Of a stretch of DNA of 17,865 bases, positions 7,880-15,590 are shown in pieces. The position numbers and the translations under genes were made by a program. The DNA is from DATLBA01 sp035527275 (GTDB lineage: Bacteria; Planctomycetota; Phycisphaerae; FEN-1346). The notes under the pieces are model-generated. The model saw only the letters and a list, made by a program, of their open reading frames with translations, was not told the DNA's origin and did no database searches. Location: contig DATLBA010000111.1 in NCBI GenBank assembly GCA_035527275.1, positions 1-17,865 on the forward strand, written 5' to 3'. Within the stretch, counting starts at the first letter, position 1. Each line of letters starts with the position of its first letter.

Positions 7880-8878
7880 ATGCCGCGAACCTTCATCCAG
7901 CAGTTGGCCACTTCCGGCCAGATCGTGGAAGACGTTTATCAGGTGGCCTCGAAGGATTTTCGGACCACCAAGAAGGGGACCTACTTCATCGCCGCACGCC
8001 TCCGGGACCGGACCGGCGAACTGCCCGCCGTCATGTGGGACGCCACCGAAGCACTCTTCGCGGCCATCCCCCAAGGGGGCTACGCCCTGGTCAAGGGCCG
8101 CGTCGGCGAATACAGGGACGCCCTCCAGATCATCATCGAGGCGATGCGCCCCGCCAAGGACCACGAGGTGGACCCCGCCGACTTCCTGCCCGTCGGGCCG
8201 GGCGACCCGGACGAACACCTCGAGCGCCTGAAGAAGGTCCTGGCCGACGTCGAGCGGCCGGCGCTTCGGGCGCTCCTGGACGCCGTCTGGGCCGACGAGA
8301 AACTCGTCGTGGACTTCAAGCGCGCTCCCGCCGCCGAAAAACTCCACCACGCCTACCTCGGGGGCCTGCTGGAACACACGCTCAGCGTCGCGGAACTGGC
8401 GCTTCTCCTCTGCCGCCACTATCCCAAACTCGACCGCGACCTGCTTCTGATCGGCGCACTCTGGCACGACCTCGGCAAAACGCGCGAACTCACCTACGAT
8501 ACCGCCCTCGGCTACACCGACAGCGGGCAACTCGTCGGCCACCTCATCCAGGGCGTCATGATGCTCGACGAAAAGATCGACGCCATCCGCGCGGCCGGGG
8601 CCGAGTTTCCCGAGGATTTGGCCGACCTCGTGCGGCACATGGTTCTCGCCCATCACGGCGTGTATGAATTCGGCAGCCCGAAACTGCCTATGACCGCCGA
8701 GGCCTTCGCCCTGCACCACCTCGACAACATCGACGCGAAACTCCACGCCTTCTGGCGCCACGTCGAACACGACGCCGACCCCCGGCGCCGATGGACCGCC
8801 TGGGACAAGATGTTCGAGGGACGCCTCTTCAAGGGCTTCGAGGAATCCGACAAGGAACCCGGCAACGAAAACGCCTAA
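7880..8878 (+). CDS. yhaM: YhaM-type 3'-5' exoribonuclease with OB fold and HD domain
   Basis: A 332-residue protein with the two-domain layout of Bacillus YhaM. The N-terminal OB fold (about 12-92) contains TTKKGTYFIAARLRDRTGELPAVMWD. The HD phosphohydrolase domain (about 150-300) has GLLEHTLSV (H166), LIGALWHDLGK (H196-D197), HLIQGVMML (H221), MVLAHHG (H258-H259) and LHHLDNIDAK, the metal-binding series expected for this family. It would degrade RNA, and in some relatives single-stranded DNA, from the 3' end in a metal-dependent way. The ATG at 7880 follows AGGAGA, which itself overlaps the stop of the upstream gene, so the two are very probably co-transcribed. The length agrees with YhaM (about 310-330). 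Substrate preference is inferred from the family. Confidence 0.9.
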   Translation: MPRTFIQQLATSGQIVEDVYQVASKDFRTTKKGTYFIAARLRDRTGELPAVMWDATEALFAAIPQGGYALVKGRVGEYRDALQIIIEAMRPAKDHEVDPADFLPVGPGDPDEHLERLKKVLADVERPALRALLDAVWADEKLVVDFKRAPAAEKLHHAYLGGLLEHTLSVAELALLLCRHYPKLDRDLLLIGALWHDLGKTRELTYDTALGYTDSGQLVGHLIQGVMMLDEKIDAIRAAGAEFPEDLADLVRHMVLAHHGVYEFGSPKLPMTAEAFALHHLDNIDAKLHAFWRHVEHDADPRRRWTAWDKMFEGRLFKGFEESDKEPGNENA

Positions 8879-8892
8879 CGCAAGGTCGGGCC

Positions 8893-8908
8893 GCGAGCCC
8901 CCGCTCGC
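8893..8908 (+). terminator. Hairpin 15 bases after yhaM
   Basis: GCGAGC (8893-8898), a CCCC loop, and GCTCGC (8903-8908) form a perfect 6-bp GC stem directly downstream of the stop at 8878. There is no clear T tract after it, so it may end transcription only weakly or protect the mRNA 3' end. Confidence 0.35.
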
Positions 8909-9032
8909 CGTTATCACCGACTTGCCTGGGAGTTAGCGGGACGTGTTCTTCACCCGGCCCTGCATCTGTTTCCGGGAACTCCCGTGGCGGCCAACCCCGC
9001 CCAGCAGGCGGCGGGCAAGTTTGTATCCTGGC

Positions 9033-9773
9033 TCAAACCTTCTCCGCCGCGAACAGTGGCAAAGCGCCTTCGGGCATTTCATCCCAGGTGCGACCGTCAA
9101 GAACTCGCCCCCTCCTCTTTTTGTGCACGCCGCCCCATTGCTTGAAAAAGAAGGGTACGCAAGCCTGTCGGCACCGATCGCGAACCTCCGTTACCCACTC
9201 GGGCTTCATCGGCCGCGCGCCCGGGCCGGACTCTCCCCCGAGGATTACCCAGTCGATGCCATCGAGGTCGAGGTCAGGGATGGGCCCAAGCAGGGGCTCC
9301 AGAGACACGAACTTGACGGGCGCCCTTGTCTTTCGCAGATGATCTATGCGGAATGTACACTCTGCGTTTTCAACGGTCACTCCCATCCAGATGTTGGGCG
9401 CCCACTTCAGGGCGGGGTCGAGTTCGACCAGGCGCTCGGACCGCTTCGTCAGCACCTGATACTGATGCCAGTCGGCGCGGTGCATCACATCAAAGACCTT
9501 CTCTATGAAGGATAAAGGCACTTGTTCGTGGAAAAGATCGCTCATGGAATTAACAAACACGATCCTCGGCTGCTTCCACGCGAGCGGAAGGTGCAGAGAC
9601 TTCGGGTGCGTCGTTACTTTGAACCCGCGTTTGTAATTGGGGTTGCCCATGGCCTGAAGGCGCAGGGCCATGCGCTCGGCGTAGCAGTTCCGGCAGCCCG
9701 CGCTGACCTTGGTGCATCCCGTCACCGGGTTCCAGGTGGCTTCGGTCCATTCGATGGACGAGTTTGCCGCCAT
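9033..9773 (-). CDS. DUF5131 / phage Gp37-Gp68 family three-Cys-motif protein
   Basis: A 246-residue protein of the DUF5131 family. It begins MAANSSIEWTEATWNPVTGC and holds the cysteine cluster GCTKVSAGCRNCYAE: C20, C27 and C30, a C-X6-C-X2-C arrangement. Other family segments are FVNSMSDLFHEQVP (about 74-87), VLTKR (107-111), WMGVTVEN (129-136), FVSLEPLLGP (about 155-164), VILGGESGPGARPM (about 176-189) and FFKQWGG (209-215). The three cysteines and the barrel-like strand pattern are reminiscent of radical SAM proteins, where three Cys hold a 4Fe-4S cluster, but the spacing is not the canonical CxxxCxxC. The ATG at 9773 shares one base with the TAA of tcmP (TAATG) and has a strong AGGGAGG Shine-Dalgarno. 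An in-frame extension to 9887 lies inside tcmP and is not used. Activity is unknown. Confidence 0.9.
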   Translation of the reverse strand: MAANSSIEWTEATWNPVTGCTKVSAGCRNCYAERMALRLQAMGNPNYKRGFKVTTHPKSLHLPLAWKQPRIVFVNSMSDLFHEQVPLSFIEKVFDVMHRADWHQYQVLTKRSERLVELDPALKWAPNIWMGVTVENAECTFRIDHLRKTRAPVKFVSLEPLLGPIPDLDLDGIDWVILGGESGPGARPMKPEWVTEVRDRCRQACVPFFFKQWGGVHKKRRGRVLDGRTWDEMPEGALPLFAAEKV

Positions 9774-10657
9774 TAAAAACCTCCCTTGAGAAGGTGGTTG
9801 GCTATCCGCACGGCAATGGGCGCACCCTTGGGATTTCCAGCAGCGAAAAAGAGTTGAAAGAGAGGCGAACGACGACTGTTGTCCCAAACGTGGCTCTTGT
9901 CAGCCACTCCAGCAAAGATGCTCCTCAGGCGTTTCTGGTAAAAGCCGCCGAGGCTTCTGAAGTCGCATGCCTTCCGGATTTTCTCCACGGGCTGCCCGAA
10001 AATGTCTTCAAGTCTGGTCGTGCGATAGAACTGCTGAAACCAGTCCTTGGTGCCGAAGATGGCGTCGAGCCGGTCCCGGAACAACTTTTTGGGGTCGTTG
10101 GCCAGCAGACGGTTCACCGCCATCAGTGGGAAGAGAATCCAGACATCGATTGCCTTGGTCCTGGCTATTGCCTCCATGGTATCCCAGGTTACTTCCGTCG
10201 CAAACGGATCGAGAAACACGACCGCCCGGCGGCCCCGCCAGTCCTGCTTGTCGCAATACTCCTGTAGAAATGGATTGGCGTCGGCACGTATGATTTCGAC
10301 CTGCCGCGCTTTATCGGGGTGCTCAGTCTTAAGCACTTCCAAGTCCCGCACCTTGTCTCCATCCGTTTCGACAAAGACAAACCGGTCGAAGGGTGGCTCC
10401 ACCTCAAGTGCCAATTTGGCCGATCCTTTGAGCAATTCTTGGGTTTCCGCGTCATGCGCTTCCGCGAATAGGTTCGGCACCCCAAAATCTCTCTGCTTCT
10501 GCATGCGATAGCCAGTTCCCGCAAAGGCATCAACATAGATGCGAGTAAACGGCTGATTCTTCAGTGCCGTATTATAAGCACGAAGATACTCGCCTAAAAT
10601 GGCAAGTTTCTCTTCAGTCCAGTCCCCACCAAATCGTTGAAGATTCCTTGTACTCAT
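9773..10657 (-). CDS. tcmP: Three-Cys-motif partner protein TcmP
   Basis: A 294-residue protein recognised as TcmP, the partner that almost always accompanies a DUF5131 three-Cys protein. Residues 12-32 (DWTEEKLAILGEYLRAYNTAL) form the typical N-terminal helix. YVDAFAGTG (about 41-49) looks like a SAM-binding motif I, FVETDGDKV (95-103) like the following acidic strand, and VVFLDPFATEV (146-156) like the catalytic-loop position of a DNA-type methyltransferase (DPPY-like, but DPF). SAM binding is inferred from these motifs. The ATG at 10657 was chosen because homology starts at MSTRNLQRFGGDW; the upstream in-frame extension to 10801 (TTG start) overlaps the predicted promoter. Base composition is lower in GC than neighbouring genes and codon use is more relaxed (more A/T third positions), consistent with horizontal acquisition. 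It is translationally coupled to the DUF5131 gene. Confidence 0.88.
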   Translation of the reverse strand: MSTRNLQRFGGDWTEEKLAILGEYLRAYNTALKNQPFTRIYVDAFAGTGYRMQKQRDFGVPNLFAEAHDAETQELLKGSAKLALEVEPPFDRFVFVETDGDKVRDLEVLKTEHPDKARQVEIIRADANPFLQEYCDKQDWRGRRAVVFLDPFATEVTWDTMEAIARTKAIDVWILFPLMAVNRLLANDPKKLFRDRLDAIFGTKDWFQQFYRTTRLEDIFGQPVEKIRKACDFRSLGGFYQKRLRSIFAGVADKSHVWDNSRRSPLFQLFFAAGNPKGAPIAVRIANHLLKGGF

Positions 10658-10780
10658 GGCTCTTGCTGTCCAGTGCGGGCAGCGTCGTTTGAACCTCGAG
10701 GAGTCCACAAGCTGCATTCTTCCCCTGCCACGGCTCCCCGATCTCGACGAACGCCCAGTGGCCGAAGCCCCTTGCTCGCC

Positions 10781-10809
10781 AATGTAAGCCAAAATCGGCA
10801 AAGACTCAA
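10781..10809 (-). promoter_or_regulatory. Sigma70-like promoter for tcmP-DUF5131
   Basis: On the minus strand TTGAGT (10809-10804), a 17-base spacer and TACATT (10786-10781) match the sigma70 pattern at four of six positions each. Transcription would start near 10775, leaving an untranslated leader of about 118 bases before the tcmP ATG. The site lies outside the ylbF-like gene, so the module could be expressed independently. Confidence 0.4.
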
Positions 10810-10840
10810 GATGCCATAAGCCGTTGGCTTTTGCCCAAGC

Positions 10841-11206
10841 CTATTTCTGCGCTTGGTCCGGGCCGGCCTCGCTCTTCAGCGGCGCAAGTTGCCCATAAAT
10901 CGCGTCGTTCATCTTCTTCATCAGTTCCGCGTAGTCCGTCTGGGCCTTCATGAACGCCTTGACCGTCTCGTTGGCCGCCACCGCCTGCATCAGGCGCTCC
11001 AGTTCCCGCTTTTCCTCCGGCTCGACCGGTTTCAGCGCCTCTTCCTTCTTGGCGGTCTCAACGGCCGCCTTGTTGTAGGCGTCGAGCGCTTCGGTTGCCG
11101 CCTTGTCGGCCCGGATGCCGGCATCGGTCTCCAACAGGCGCTTATACCGCGGGTGCTCGCGAATGGCCCGGCCCAGGTCCTCGGCACGGCGCACGATTTC
11201 GTCCAC
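10841..11206 (-). CDS. YlbF/YmcA family protein (Com_YlbF)
   Basis: A 121-residue, almost entirely helical and charged protein of the YlbF/YmcA family: EIVRRAEDLGRAIREHPRYKRL, then a central KAATEALDAYNKAAVETAKKEEAL coiled segment, and a C-terminal ELERLMQAVAANETVKAFMKAQTDYAELM helix. In Bacillus, YlbF, YmcA and YaaT form a complex that affects competence, sporulation and RNase Y-dependent RNA processing. A similar adaptor role here is inference. I place the start at GTG 11206 because AAGGAGAT lies at ideal spacing upstream; the ATG at 11239 has no such site and adds residues without family similarity. It diverges from the RNase R gene. The tail after about residue 110 (SEAGPDQAQK) is not conserved-looking. 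Confidence 0.75.
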   Translation of the reverse strand: MDEIVRRAEDLGRAIREHPRYKRLLETDAGIRADKAATEALDAYNKAAVETAKKEEALKPVEPEEKRELERLMQAVAANETVKAFMKAQTDYAELMKKMNDAIYGQLAPLKSEAGPDQAQK

Positions 11207-11342
11207 GGCAATCTCCTTGCGACCCGCCCATCCTCCCACAGGCGCGCCGGGTGCGCGGCCAGCCTACCGCCCGCCGCCACCCAAAGCAAGCGCCGCCCCG
11301 CCACGACGGGTAAACGTGGCGGGCAAGCCCCGCCCCGCGCCA

Positions 11343-11371
11343 TTGATAGTCCCGAAGCCCTTCCCTATACT
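11343..11371 (+). promoter_or_regulatory. Sigma70-like promoter for the RNase R gene
   Basis: TTGATA (11343-11348), exactly 17 bases, then TATACT (11366-11371): five of six matches in each box. Predicted transcription start is near 11378, giving a leader of about 55 bases to the ATG at 11434. This is the best promoter match I found in the window. Confidence 0.6.
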
Positions 11372-11433
11372 GGCCCCGACAGGGGTCCCCCAAAAAGGGC
11401 CCACGCTTTTGCACCTTCGAGGAGCGTCTGTTC

Positions 11434-13683
11434 ATGGCGACGCGCGAAAAAATCCTGGACCACCTGCGTTCTCACCACTATCGGCCGATGCGCTTGCGGC
11501 GCCTGGCGCGATTCTTCGACGTCGCCGAGGAGGACTATCTGGGGTTCCGCGCCCTCGTGAAGCGCCTGGTCCGTGAAGGCGAGATCGCCGTCGGCGCGCG
11601 CGGGACACTCGTCCCGCCCGAACGAAAGAAGCGCCGCCGAAAGGAAACCGGCCTCGTGCAAGGACGCTTCAGCCGCGCCGCCCGAGGCTTCGGATTCGTC
11701 GAACCCGAGCCCGGCGATGCGACAACCGATGGCGAGGATATCTACATCCCTGCCCACTACACGAGCGACGCCGTTACGGGCGACCTGGTCCTCGCCAAGG
11801 TGGACCGCAAGACCCGGCGCGGCTACTCGGGCCGCGTCGTCGAGGTCGTCGAGCGCGGCCAGACACGCTACGTCGGCAACTATCTTGTGACCGACGCCGG
11901 GCCGATCGTCCGCCCCGACGGCGGCGTCCTCTTGCAGGACTTCCCCGTCCCGGACGCCTCCAGCGCGGGCGCCCGCCCCAAGGACAAGGTCGTCTTCGAG
12001 GTCCTCAAGTACGCCCTCCGCGGCGAGGCCGGCGAAGCCGTCATCGTCGAGGTCCTGGGCAAGCGCGGCGAACCGGGCGTGGACACGCTGGCCGTCATTC
12101 GCCAGTTCGACCTGCACGACGAGTTCTCCGCGGCCGCCCTCGCCGAAGCCGGCCGCGCCGCCGAGCGCCTCGACGACGGGGCGCTCGCAGGACGACGCGA
12201 CCTCACCGCCGAAACCATCATCACCATCGACCCCGAGGACGCCCGCGACTACGACGACGCCATCAGCCTCACCGAGAGCGGGGACGGCACCGTGACCCTG
12301 GGCGTCCACATCGCCGACGTCGCCCACTTCGTCGAGGCAGGTTCTGCGCTCGACCTCGAGGCGCGCGAGCGCGGCACAAGCGTCTATCTGCCGACCGCCG
12401 TCCTGCCGATGCTCCCCGAAGTCCTCTCCAACGGCGTGTGCAGCCTCCAGGAAGGCCGCACGCGCCTCACCAAAAGCGTCTTCATCACCTTCGACCGTGA
12501 CGCCGAACCGGTGCGGGTCGAGTGCGCCAACTCCTTCCTCCGAAGCGCCAAGCGCCTGACCTACGTCCAGGCCCAGGCCGCGCTCGACGGCAAGGCCGAC
12601 GGTCTGCCGCCGGAGACCGTCGCGCTCCTGGGGCGGATGGAACACCTCGCGCGCCGGCTGCTGGAGCGCCGCCGGTGCATGGGCTATCTTGAACTCGACC
12701 TGCCCGACGTGGACCTCGAGTTTGACGACCAGGGCCGCGTCGTCGCCGCCCACCCCGAGGACGCCAGTTTCAGCCATCGCATCATCGAGATGTTTATGGT
12801 CGAGGCCAACGAGGCCGTCGCTCGGGAACTCGATGCGCTGCGTCACCCCTTTATCCGCCGCGTTCATCCCGAACCCGGCGACGAGGCCGCCGAGGAACTC
12901 ATGCATTACGCCAAGAGCATCGGCTACCGCCTCAAGAATCCGCGCAGCCGGCACGAACTCCAGCAACTGCTGAACGCCGTGCGCGGCAAGCCCGAGGCCT
13001 ACGGCGTCCACCTGGCGGTGCTGCGGAGCCTCCAGAAGGCCGAGTACAGTATCAAGGCCGAGGGCCACTTCGCCCTCGGATCCGACGCCTACTGCCACTT
13101 CACCTCACCCATCCGCCGCTACCCCGACCTCGCGGTCCACCGCCTGTTCGGCGAGGTCGCGGGCGGCAGCGCGACAAGGCCCCGTGGCGAGCGGCGAAAG
13201 CAGCGCGACGCGACGCGCAAGGAGGACCAAGGCGCTCTGGCCGAACTGGCGGCTCACTGCTCCCGGACCGAGCGGCGGGCCGAGGCGGCCGAGCGGGAAC
13301 TGACGAAAGTTAAACTCCTCGAATTCCTCCAAGACAAGGTCGGCCAATCCTTCACCGGCATCATCACCGGCGTCCAGGCGTTCGGCCTGTTCGTCGAAAT
13401 CCCCGACTTACTTCTCGACGGCCTTGTCCACATCTCGAGCCTCACCGACGACGCCTACCAGTTCGACCGGCGGCGGTGGGCCCTCGTGGGACGCCGCCAG
13501 GGACGCGTCCTCCGCGTCGGCTCCGAACTCGAGGTCCGCATCGCGCGCGTGGACATCCCGCGCCGACAACTCGACCTCGAACCCGTGGAGACAGAGGAGC
13601 GCGCTCGGACCGCTCCGAATACGAAGCCCGAAAAGCGCCCCAGCCGCGGAAAGCGTGGCGAAAAACCGCGGGAAAAGCGGTAA
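11434..13683 (+). CDS. rnr: Ribonuclease R
   Basis: A 749-residue RNase II/RNase R family 3'-5' exoribonuclease that degrades structured RNA. Domains in order: an N-terminal winged helix (about 1-60, LRRLARFFDVAEEDYLGFRALVKRLVREGEI), a cold-shock domain with RGFGFVEP (84-91) and a second OB region to about 220, the RNB catalytic domain from about 255 with IDPEDARDYDDAISL (265-279; metal-binding D266, D272, D274, D275), then HFTSPIRRYPDLAVHRL near its end. A C-terminal S1 domain follows (about 632-713, FTGIITGVQAFGLFVEIP, GLVHISSL) with a basic Lys/Arg-rich tail, as in E. coli RNase R. The winged helix and basic tail separate it from RNase II. The ATG at 11434 follows GAGGAGC. It ends convergently with xseB, 61 bases apart. 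Confidence 0.95.
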   Translation: MATREKILDHLRSHHYRPMRLRRLARFFDVAEEDYLGFRALVKRLVREGEIAVGARGTLVPPERKKRRRKETGLVQGRFSRAARGFGFVEPEPGDATTDGEDIYIPAHYTSDAVTGDLVLAKVDRKTRRGYSGRVVEVVERGQTRYVGNYLVTDAGPIVRPDGGVLLQDFPVPDASSAGARPKDKVVFEVLKYALRGEAGEAVIVEVLGKRGEPGVDTLAVIRQFDLHDEFSAAALAEAGRAAERLDDGALAGRRDLTAETIITIDPEDARDYDDAISLTESGDGTVTLGVHIADVAHFVEAGSALDLEARERGTSVYLPTAVLPMLPEVLSNGVCSLQEGRTRLTKSVFITFDRDAEPVRVECANSFLRSAKRLTYVQAQAALDGKADGLPPETVALLGRMEHLARRLLERRRCMGYLELDLPDVDLEFDDQGRVVAAHPEDASFSHRIIEMFMVEANEAVARELDALRHPFIRRVHPEPGDEAAEELMHYAKSIGYRLKNPRSRHELQQLLNAVRGKPEAYGVHLAVLRSLQKAEYSIKAEGHFALGSDAYCHFTSPIRRYPDLAVHRLFGEVAGGSATRPRGERRKQRDATRKEDQGALAELAAHCSRTERRAEAAERELTKVKLLEFLQDKVGQSFTGIITGVQAFGLFVEIPDLLLDGLVHISSLTDDAYQFDRRRWALVGRRQGRVLRVGSELEVRIARVDIPRRQLDLEPVETEERARTAPNTKPEKRPSRGKRGEKPREKR

Positions 13684-13688
13684 GCCAA

Positions 13689-13724
13689 CCGAATCGCCCC
13701 GACGGCTCGGCCCAGCCCATTCGG
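13689..13724. terminator. Imperfect stem between convergent rnr and xseB
   Basis: CCGAAT (13689-13694) pairs with ATTCGG (13719-13724), and inside the loop GGCT (13704-13707) can pair with AGCC (13714-13717). The position in the 61-base gap between convergent genes fits a shared terminator. The A run at 13735-13740 is a T run on the minus strand, but it lies before the stem in that direction, so this is not a canonical intrinsic terminator for xseB. Confidence 0.25.
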
Positions 13725-13744
13725 CCGCCGCCATTAAAAAAGAG

Positions 13745-13999
13745 TTACACCTCTTCCGGCTCGAACGGCGGTTCCTCGAGTTTTCCGCCCGCCGTCTCGG
13801 CCAGTTTCGCGATTTTTTTCTCGGCCGCCCCGAGCGCGCAGCGACAGGCGTTCACCAGTTCCGCCCCTTCCGTGTACAACTTCAGGGACTCGTCCAAGCC
13901 CGCCTCGCCCGACTCCAGCCGCTCGACCAGTTTCTCGAGCCTCTCCAGCCGCTCCTCAAACGTCGGTTCCTTCTGCTTTGCAGCCTTCTTTTTTGCCAT
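13745..13999 (-). CDS. xseB: Exodeoxyribonuclease VII small subunit
   Basis: An 84-residue protein with the classic XseB pattern: a Lys-rich N-terminus, then TFEERLERLEKLVERLESGEAGLDESLKLYTEGAELV, two amphipathic helices that coil around the large subunit. The C-terminus continues with CRCALGAAEKKIAKLAE and an acidic Pro/Glu tail. It has no catalytic residues of its own; several copies bind the XseA C-terminal helix to form exonuclease VII, which cuts single-stranded DNA from both ends. The ATG at 13999 has GGAGAT upstream; the earlier in-frame ATG (14050) overlaps the end of xseA and is less likely. It lies 47 bases after xseA in the same direction. Confidence 0.93.
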   Translation of the reverse strand: MAKKKAAKQKEPTFEERLERLEKLVERLESGEAGLDESLKLYTEGAELVNACRCALGAAEKKIAKLAETAGGKLEEPPFEPEEV

Positions 14000-14046
14000 G
14001 TCTGCATCTCCGCTCTTTTCGGTGCGCGCTCCCGGCGCGCCGGGAC

Positions 14047-15492
14047 TCACGCGCGCGGCTCCTCTGTCGGCTCGACGCGGCTCGCCAGTTCCCCTTCCGC
14101 CAGATGCGTCCTCAGGCGGTCGCCCGGCCGCGCATCGGCCGCACGCATCAGCGTCGCCCCCGTCCGCTCGAGCACCGTGCGGCTGTAGCCCCGCTCGAGC
14201 ACCCGGTCGGGCGAAAGGTCCGACAGGCGCTGGGCGAGTCCGTCCACCCGGGCGCGCCAGCGATGCTCAAGGAGCGTCCGCCCGGCCGCCCGCAGCCGAT
14301 AGGCCGCCAGCCGAAGCGCTGCGCTCGCCCTCTGCTGTTTTGTCCGCGGCGCATGCTCCGCCAGGCCCGCCGCCGCCCGTTCGAGCCGCAGCCGCCGCTC
14401 GCTCGCCGCCTCCCGCACCGCCGCCCGCATCCGCTGGGCGAAATCTTCCAGCACTTGCGCCCGGGCGAGCACGAGTTCTTCCGGGTGCGCCAGGAACCGG
14501 CTCCGCGCGGCCAGCGCGAGCCGCCCGCGCTGCCGCTCCACGAGGTGCCGCATGTGCCGCGCCATCCGCCGCGCCGTCGCCTCCAGTCCCGCCAGCACTT
14601 CCCGCCGATCCGGCGCGACGAGTTCCGCCGCAGCCGACGGCGTCGGCGCCCGAACGTCCGCCACGAAATCCGATATCGAAAAGTCCGTCTCGTGCCCGAC
14701 GGCGCTTACGACCGGGACGTCGGACGCGAAGATCGCCCGCGCCACCGCCTCCTCGTTGAACGGCCAGAGGTCCTCGAGGCTGCCGCCGCCGCGGCCGACG
14801 ATTATCACGTCCACGCCGCCCGCGCGATTCAGGTTCCGGATGCCGCGCACGATCTCCTCCGCCGCCCCTTCGCCCTGCACCCGCGCAGGCGCCAAGAGAA
14901 TCTCTGCCGCCGGCCAGCGGCGCCCGAGCACGTGAATGATGTCCCGCACGACCGCGCCGGTGGGACTCGTCACGACGCCGATCCGCCGGGGGAAGCGCGG
15001 CAAAGGCCGCTTGCGCTCCGGAGCAAAGAGCCCTTCGGCCGCCAGTTTCTCCTTCAGTTTCCGAAACGCGACCTCGAGCGGCCCGGTGCCGCGCGGCTTG
15101 ACGCTTGAAACATACAGTTGATAGTTTCCCACCTTCTCGAAGATCGAGATGTGCCCTTTGGCTTCGACTTCGAGGCCGTCTTTCAGTTCGCGGCGAATGC
15201 GCGCGGCCGTGGACCGCCACAGGACGCACCGCAGGCTCGCCCGCTCGTCCTTGAGGGTGAAAAAGACGTGGCCCGACGTGTGGCGTTTGAAGTTGGAGAT
15301 CTCGCCGACGACCCAGACCTGGGGGAAACCGTCCTCGAGCGCGGCCTGGACCCTGCGCGTCAGTTGCCAGACCGTCTCAGGTCCCTCGGGGCCGCTCCCC
15401 GCAAGGGGTCCACCTGAAAGGGACGGGAAAAGCCCCTCGTCCTCCGGCTCGGGTATCAGACTCGCATCAAATGGCGCCGCCATGCCGCCCAT
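14047..15492 (-). CDS. xseA: Exodeoxyribonuclease VII large subunit
   Basis: A catalytic subunit of about 481 residues (numbering from ATG 15492). The N-terminal OB fold spans about 39-135 (VWQLTRRVQAALEDGFPQVW, GEISNFKRHTSGHVFFTLKD). The nuclease domain has IGVVTSPTGAVVRDIIHVL (171-189), VGRGGGSLEDLWPFN (232-246), AVGHETDFSISDFVADVRA (264-282; H267 and D270 match the catalytic positions of the E. coli enzyme) and APTPSAAAELV (282-292). A long Arg/Ala/Glu-rich coiled region follows (about 300-430), then SPDRVLERGYS. The first 37 residues are not conserved. Two ATGs compete, at 15492 and 15483, neither with a good Shine-Dalgarno. A 33-bp repeat ends exactly at the ATG of 15492, so the repeat may have contributed the upstream start. 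Confidence 0.94.
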   Translation of the reverse strand: MGGMAAPFDASLIPEPEDEGLFPSLSGGPLAGSGPEGPETVWQLTRRVQAALEDGFPQVWVVGEISNFKRHTSGHVFFTLKDERASLRCVLWRSTAARIRRELKDGLEVEAKGHISIFEKVGNYQLYVSSVKPRGTGPLEVAFRKLKEKLAAEGLFAPERKRPLPRFPRRIGVVTSPTGAVVRDIIHVLGRRWPAAEILLAPARVQGEGAAEEIVRGIRNLNRAGGVDVIIVGRGGGSLEDLWPFNEEAVARAIFASDVPVVSAVGHETDFSISDFVADVRAPTPSAAAELVAPDRREVLAGLEATARRMARHMRHLVERQRGRLALAARSRFLAHPEELVLARAQVLEDFAQRMRAAVREAASERRLRLERAAAGLAEHAPRTKQQRASAALRLAAYRLRAAGRTLLEHRWRARVDGLAQRLSDLSPDRVLERGYSRTVLERTGATLMRAADARPGDRLRTHLAEGELASRVEPTEEPRA

Positions 15493-15522
15493 AGATACCC
15501 GATTGGCGGCCGGGTTTCAACC
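15490..15522. repeat. Direct repeat copy 1 (33 bp), at the xseA start
   Basis: Thirty-two of 33 bases match positions 15954-15986 in the same orientation; the one difference is G at 15505 against C at 15969. It contains ACCCG and CGGGT (15497-15501 and 15511-15515), which can form a 5-bp stem with a 9-base loop. Weaker similarity (two transitions and a 2-base gap) continues into 15475-15489, the first codons of xseA. The family name is not recognised. Confidence 0.85.
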
Positions 15523-15590
15523 AGACGCAATGGCGCCTCGTGTCGCTGTCCAATGTAGCGATGCAGGCCGCCAAAGCGTTCTGGTTCACT

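Noticed and set aside
6446..8917. An 823-codon minus-strand open frame opposite the DUF1559-like and yhaM genes
   Set aside because: It mirrors the codon pattern of the genes on the other strand; no motif or ribosome binding site supports it. The 577-codon frame opposite rnr (11365-13098) was rejected for the same reason.
10818..10856. Two small hairpins around the ylbF stop codon as a terminator
   Set aside because: Stems are only 5-6 bp (10818-10830 and 10835-10856), one includes the stop codon, and no T tract follows on the minus strand.
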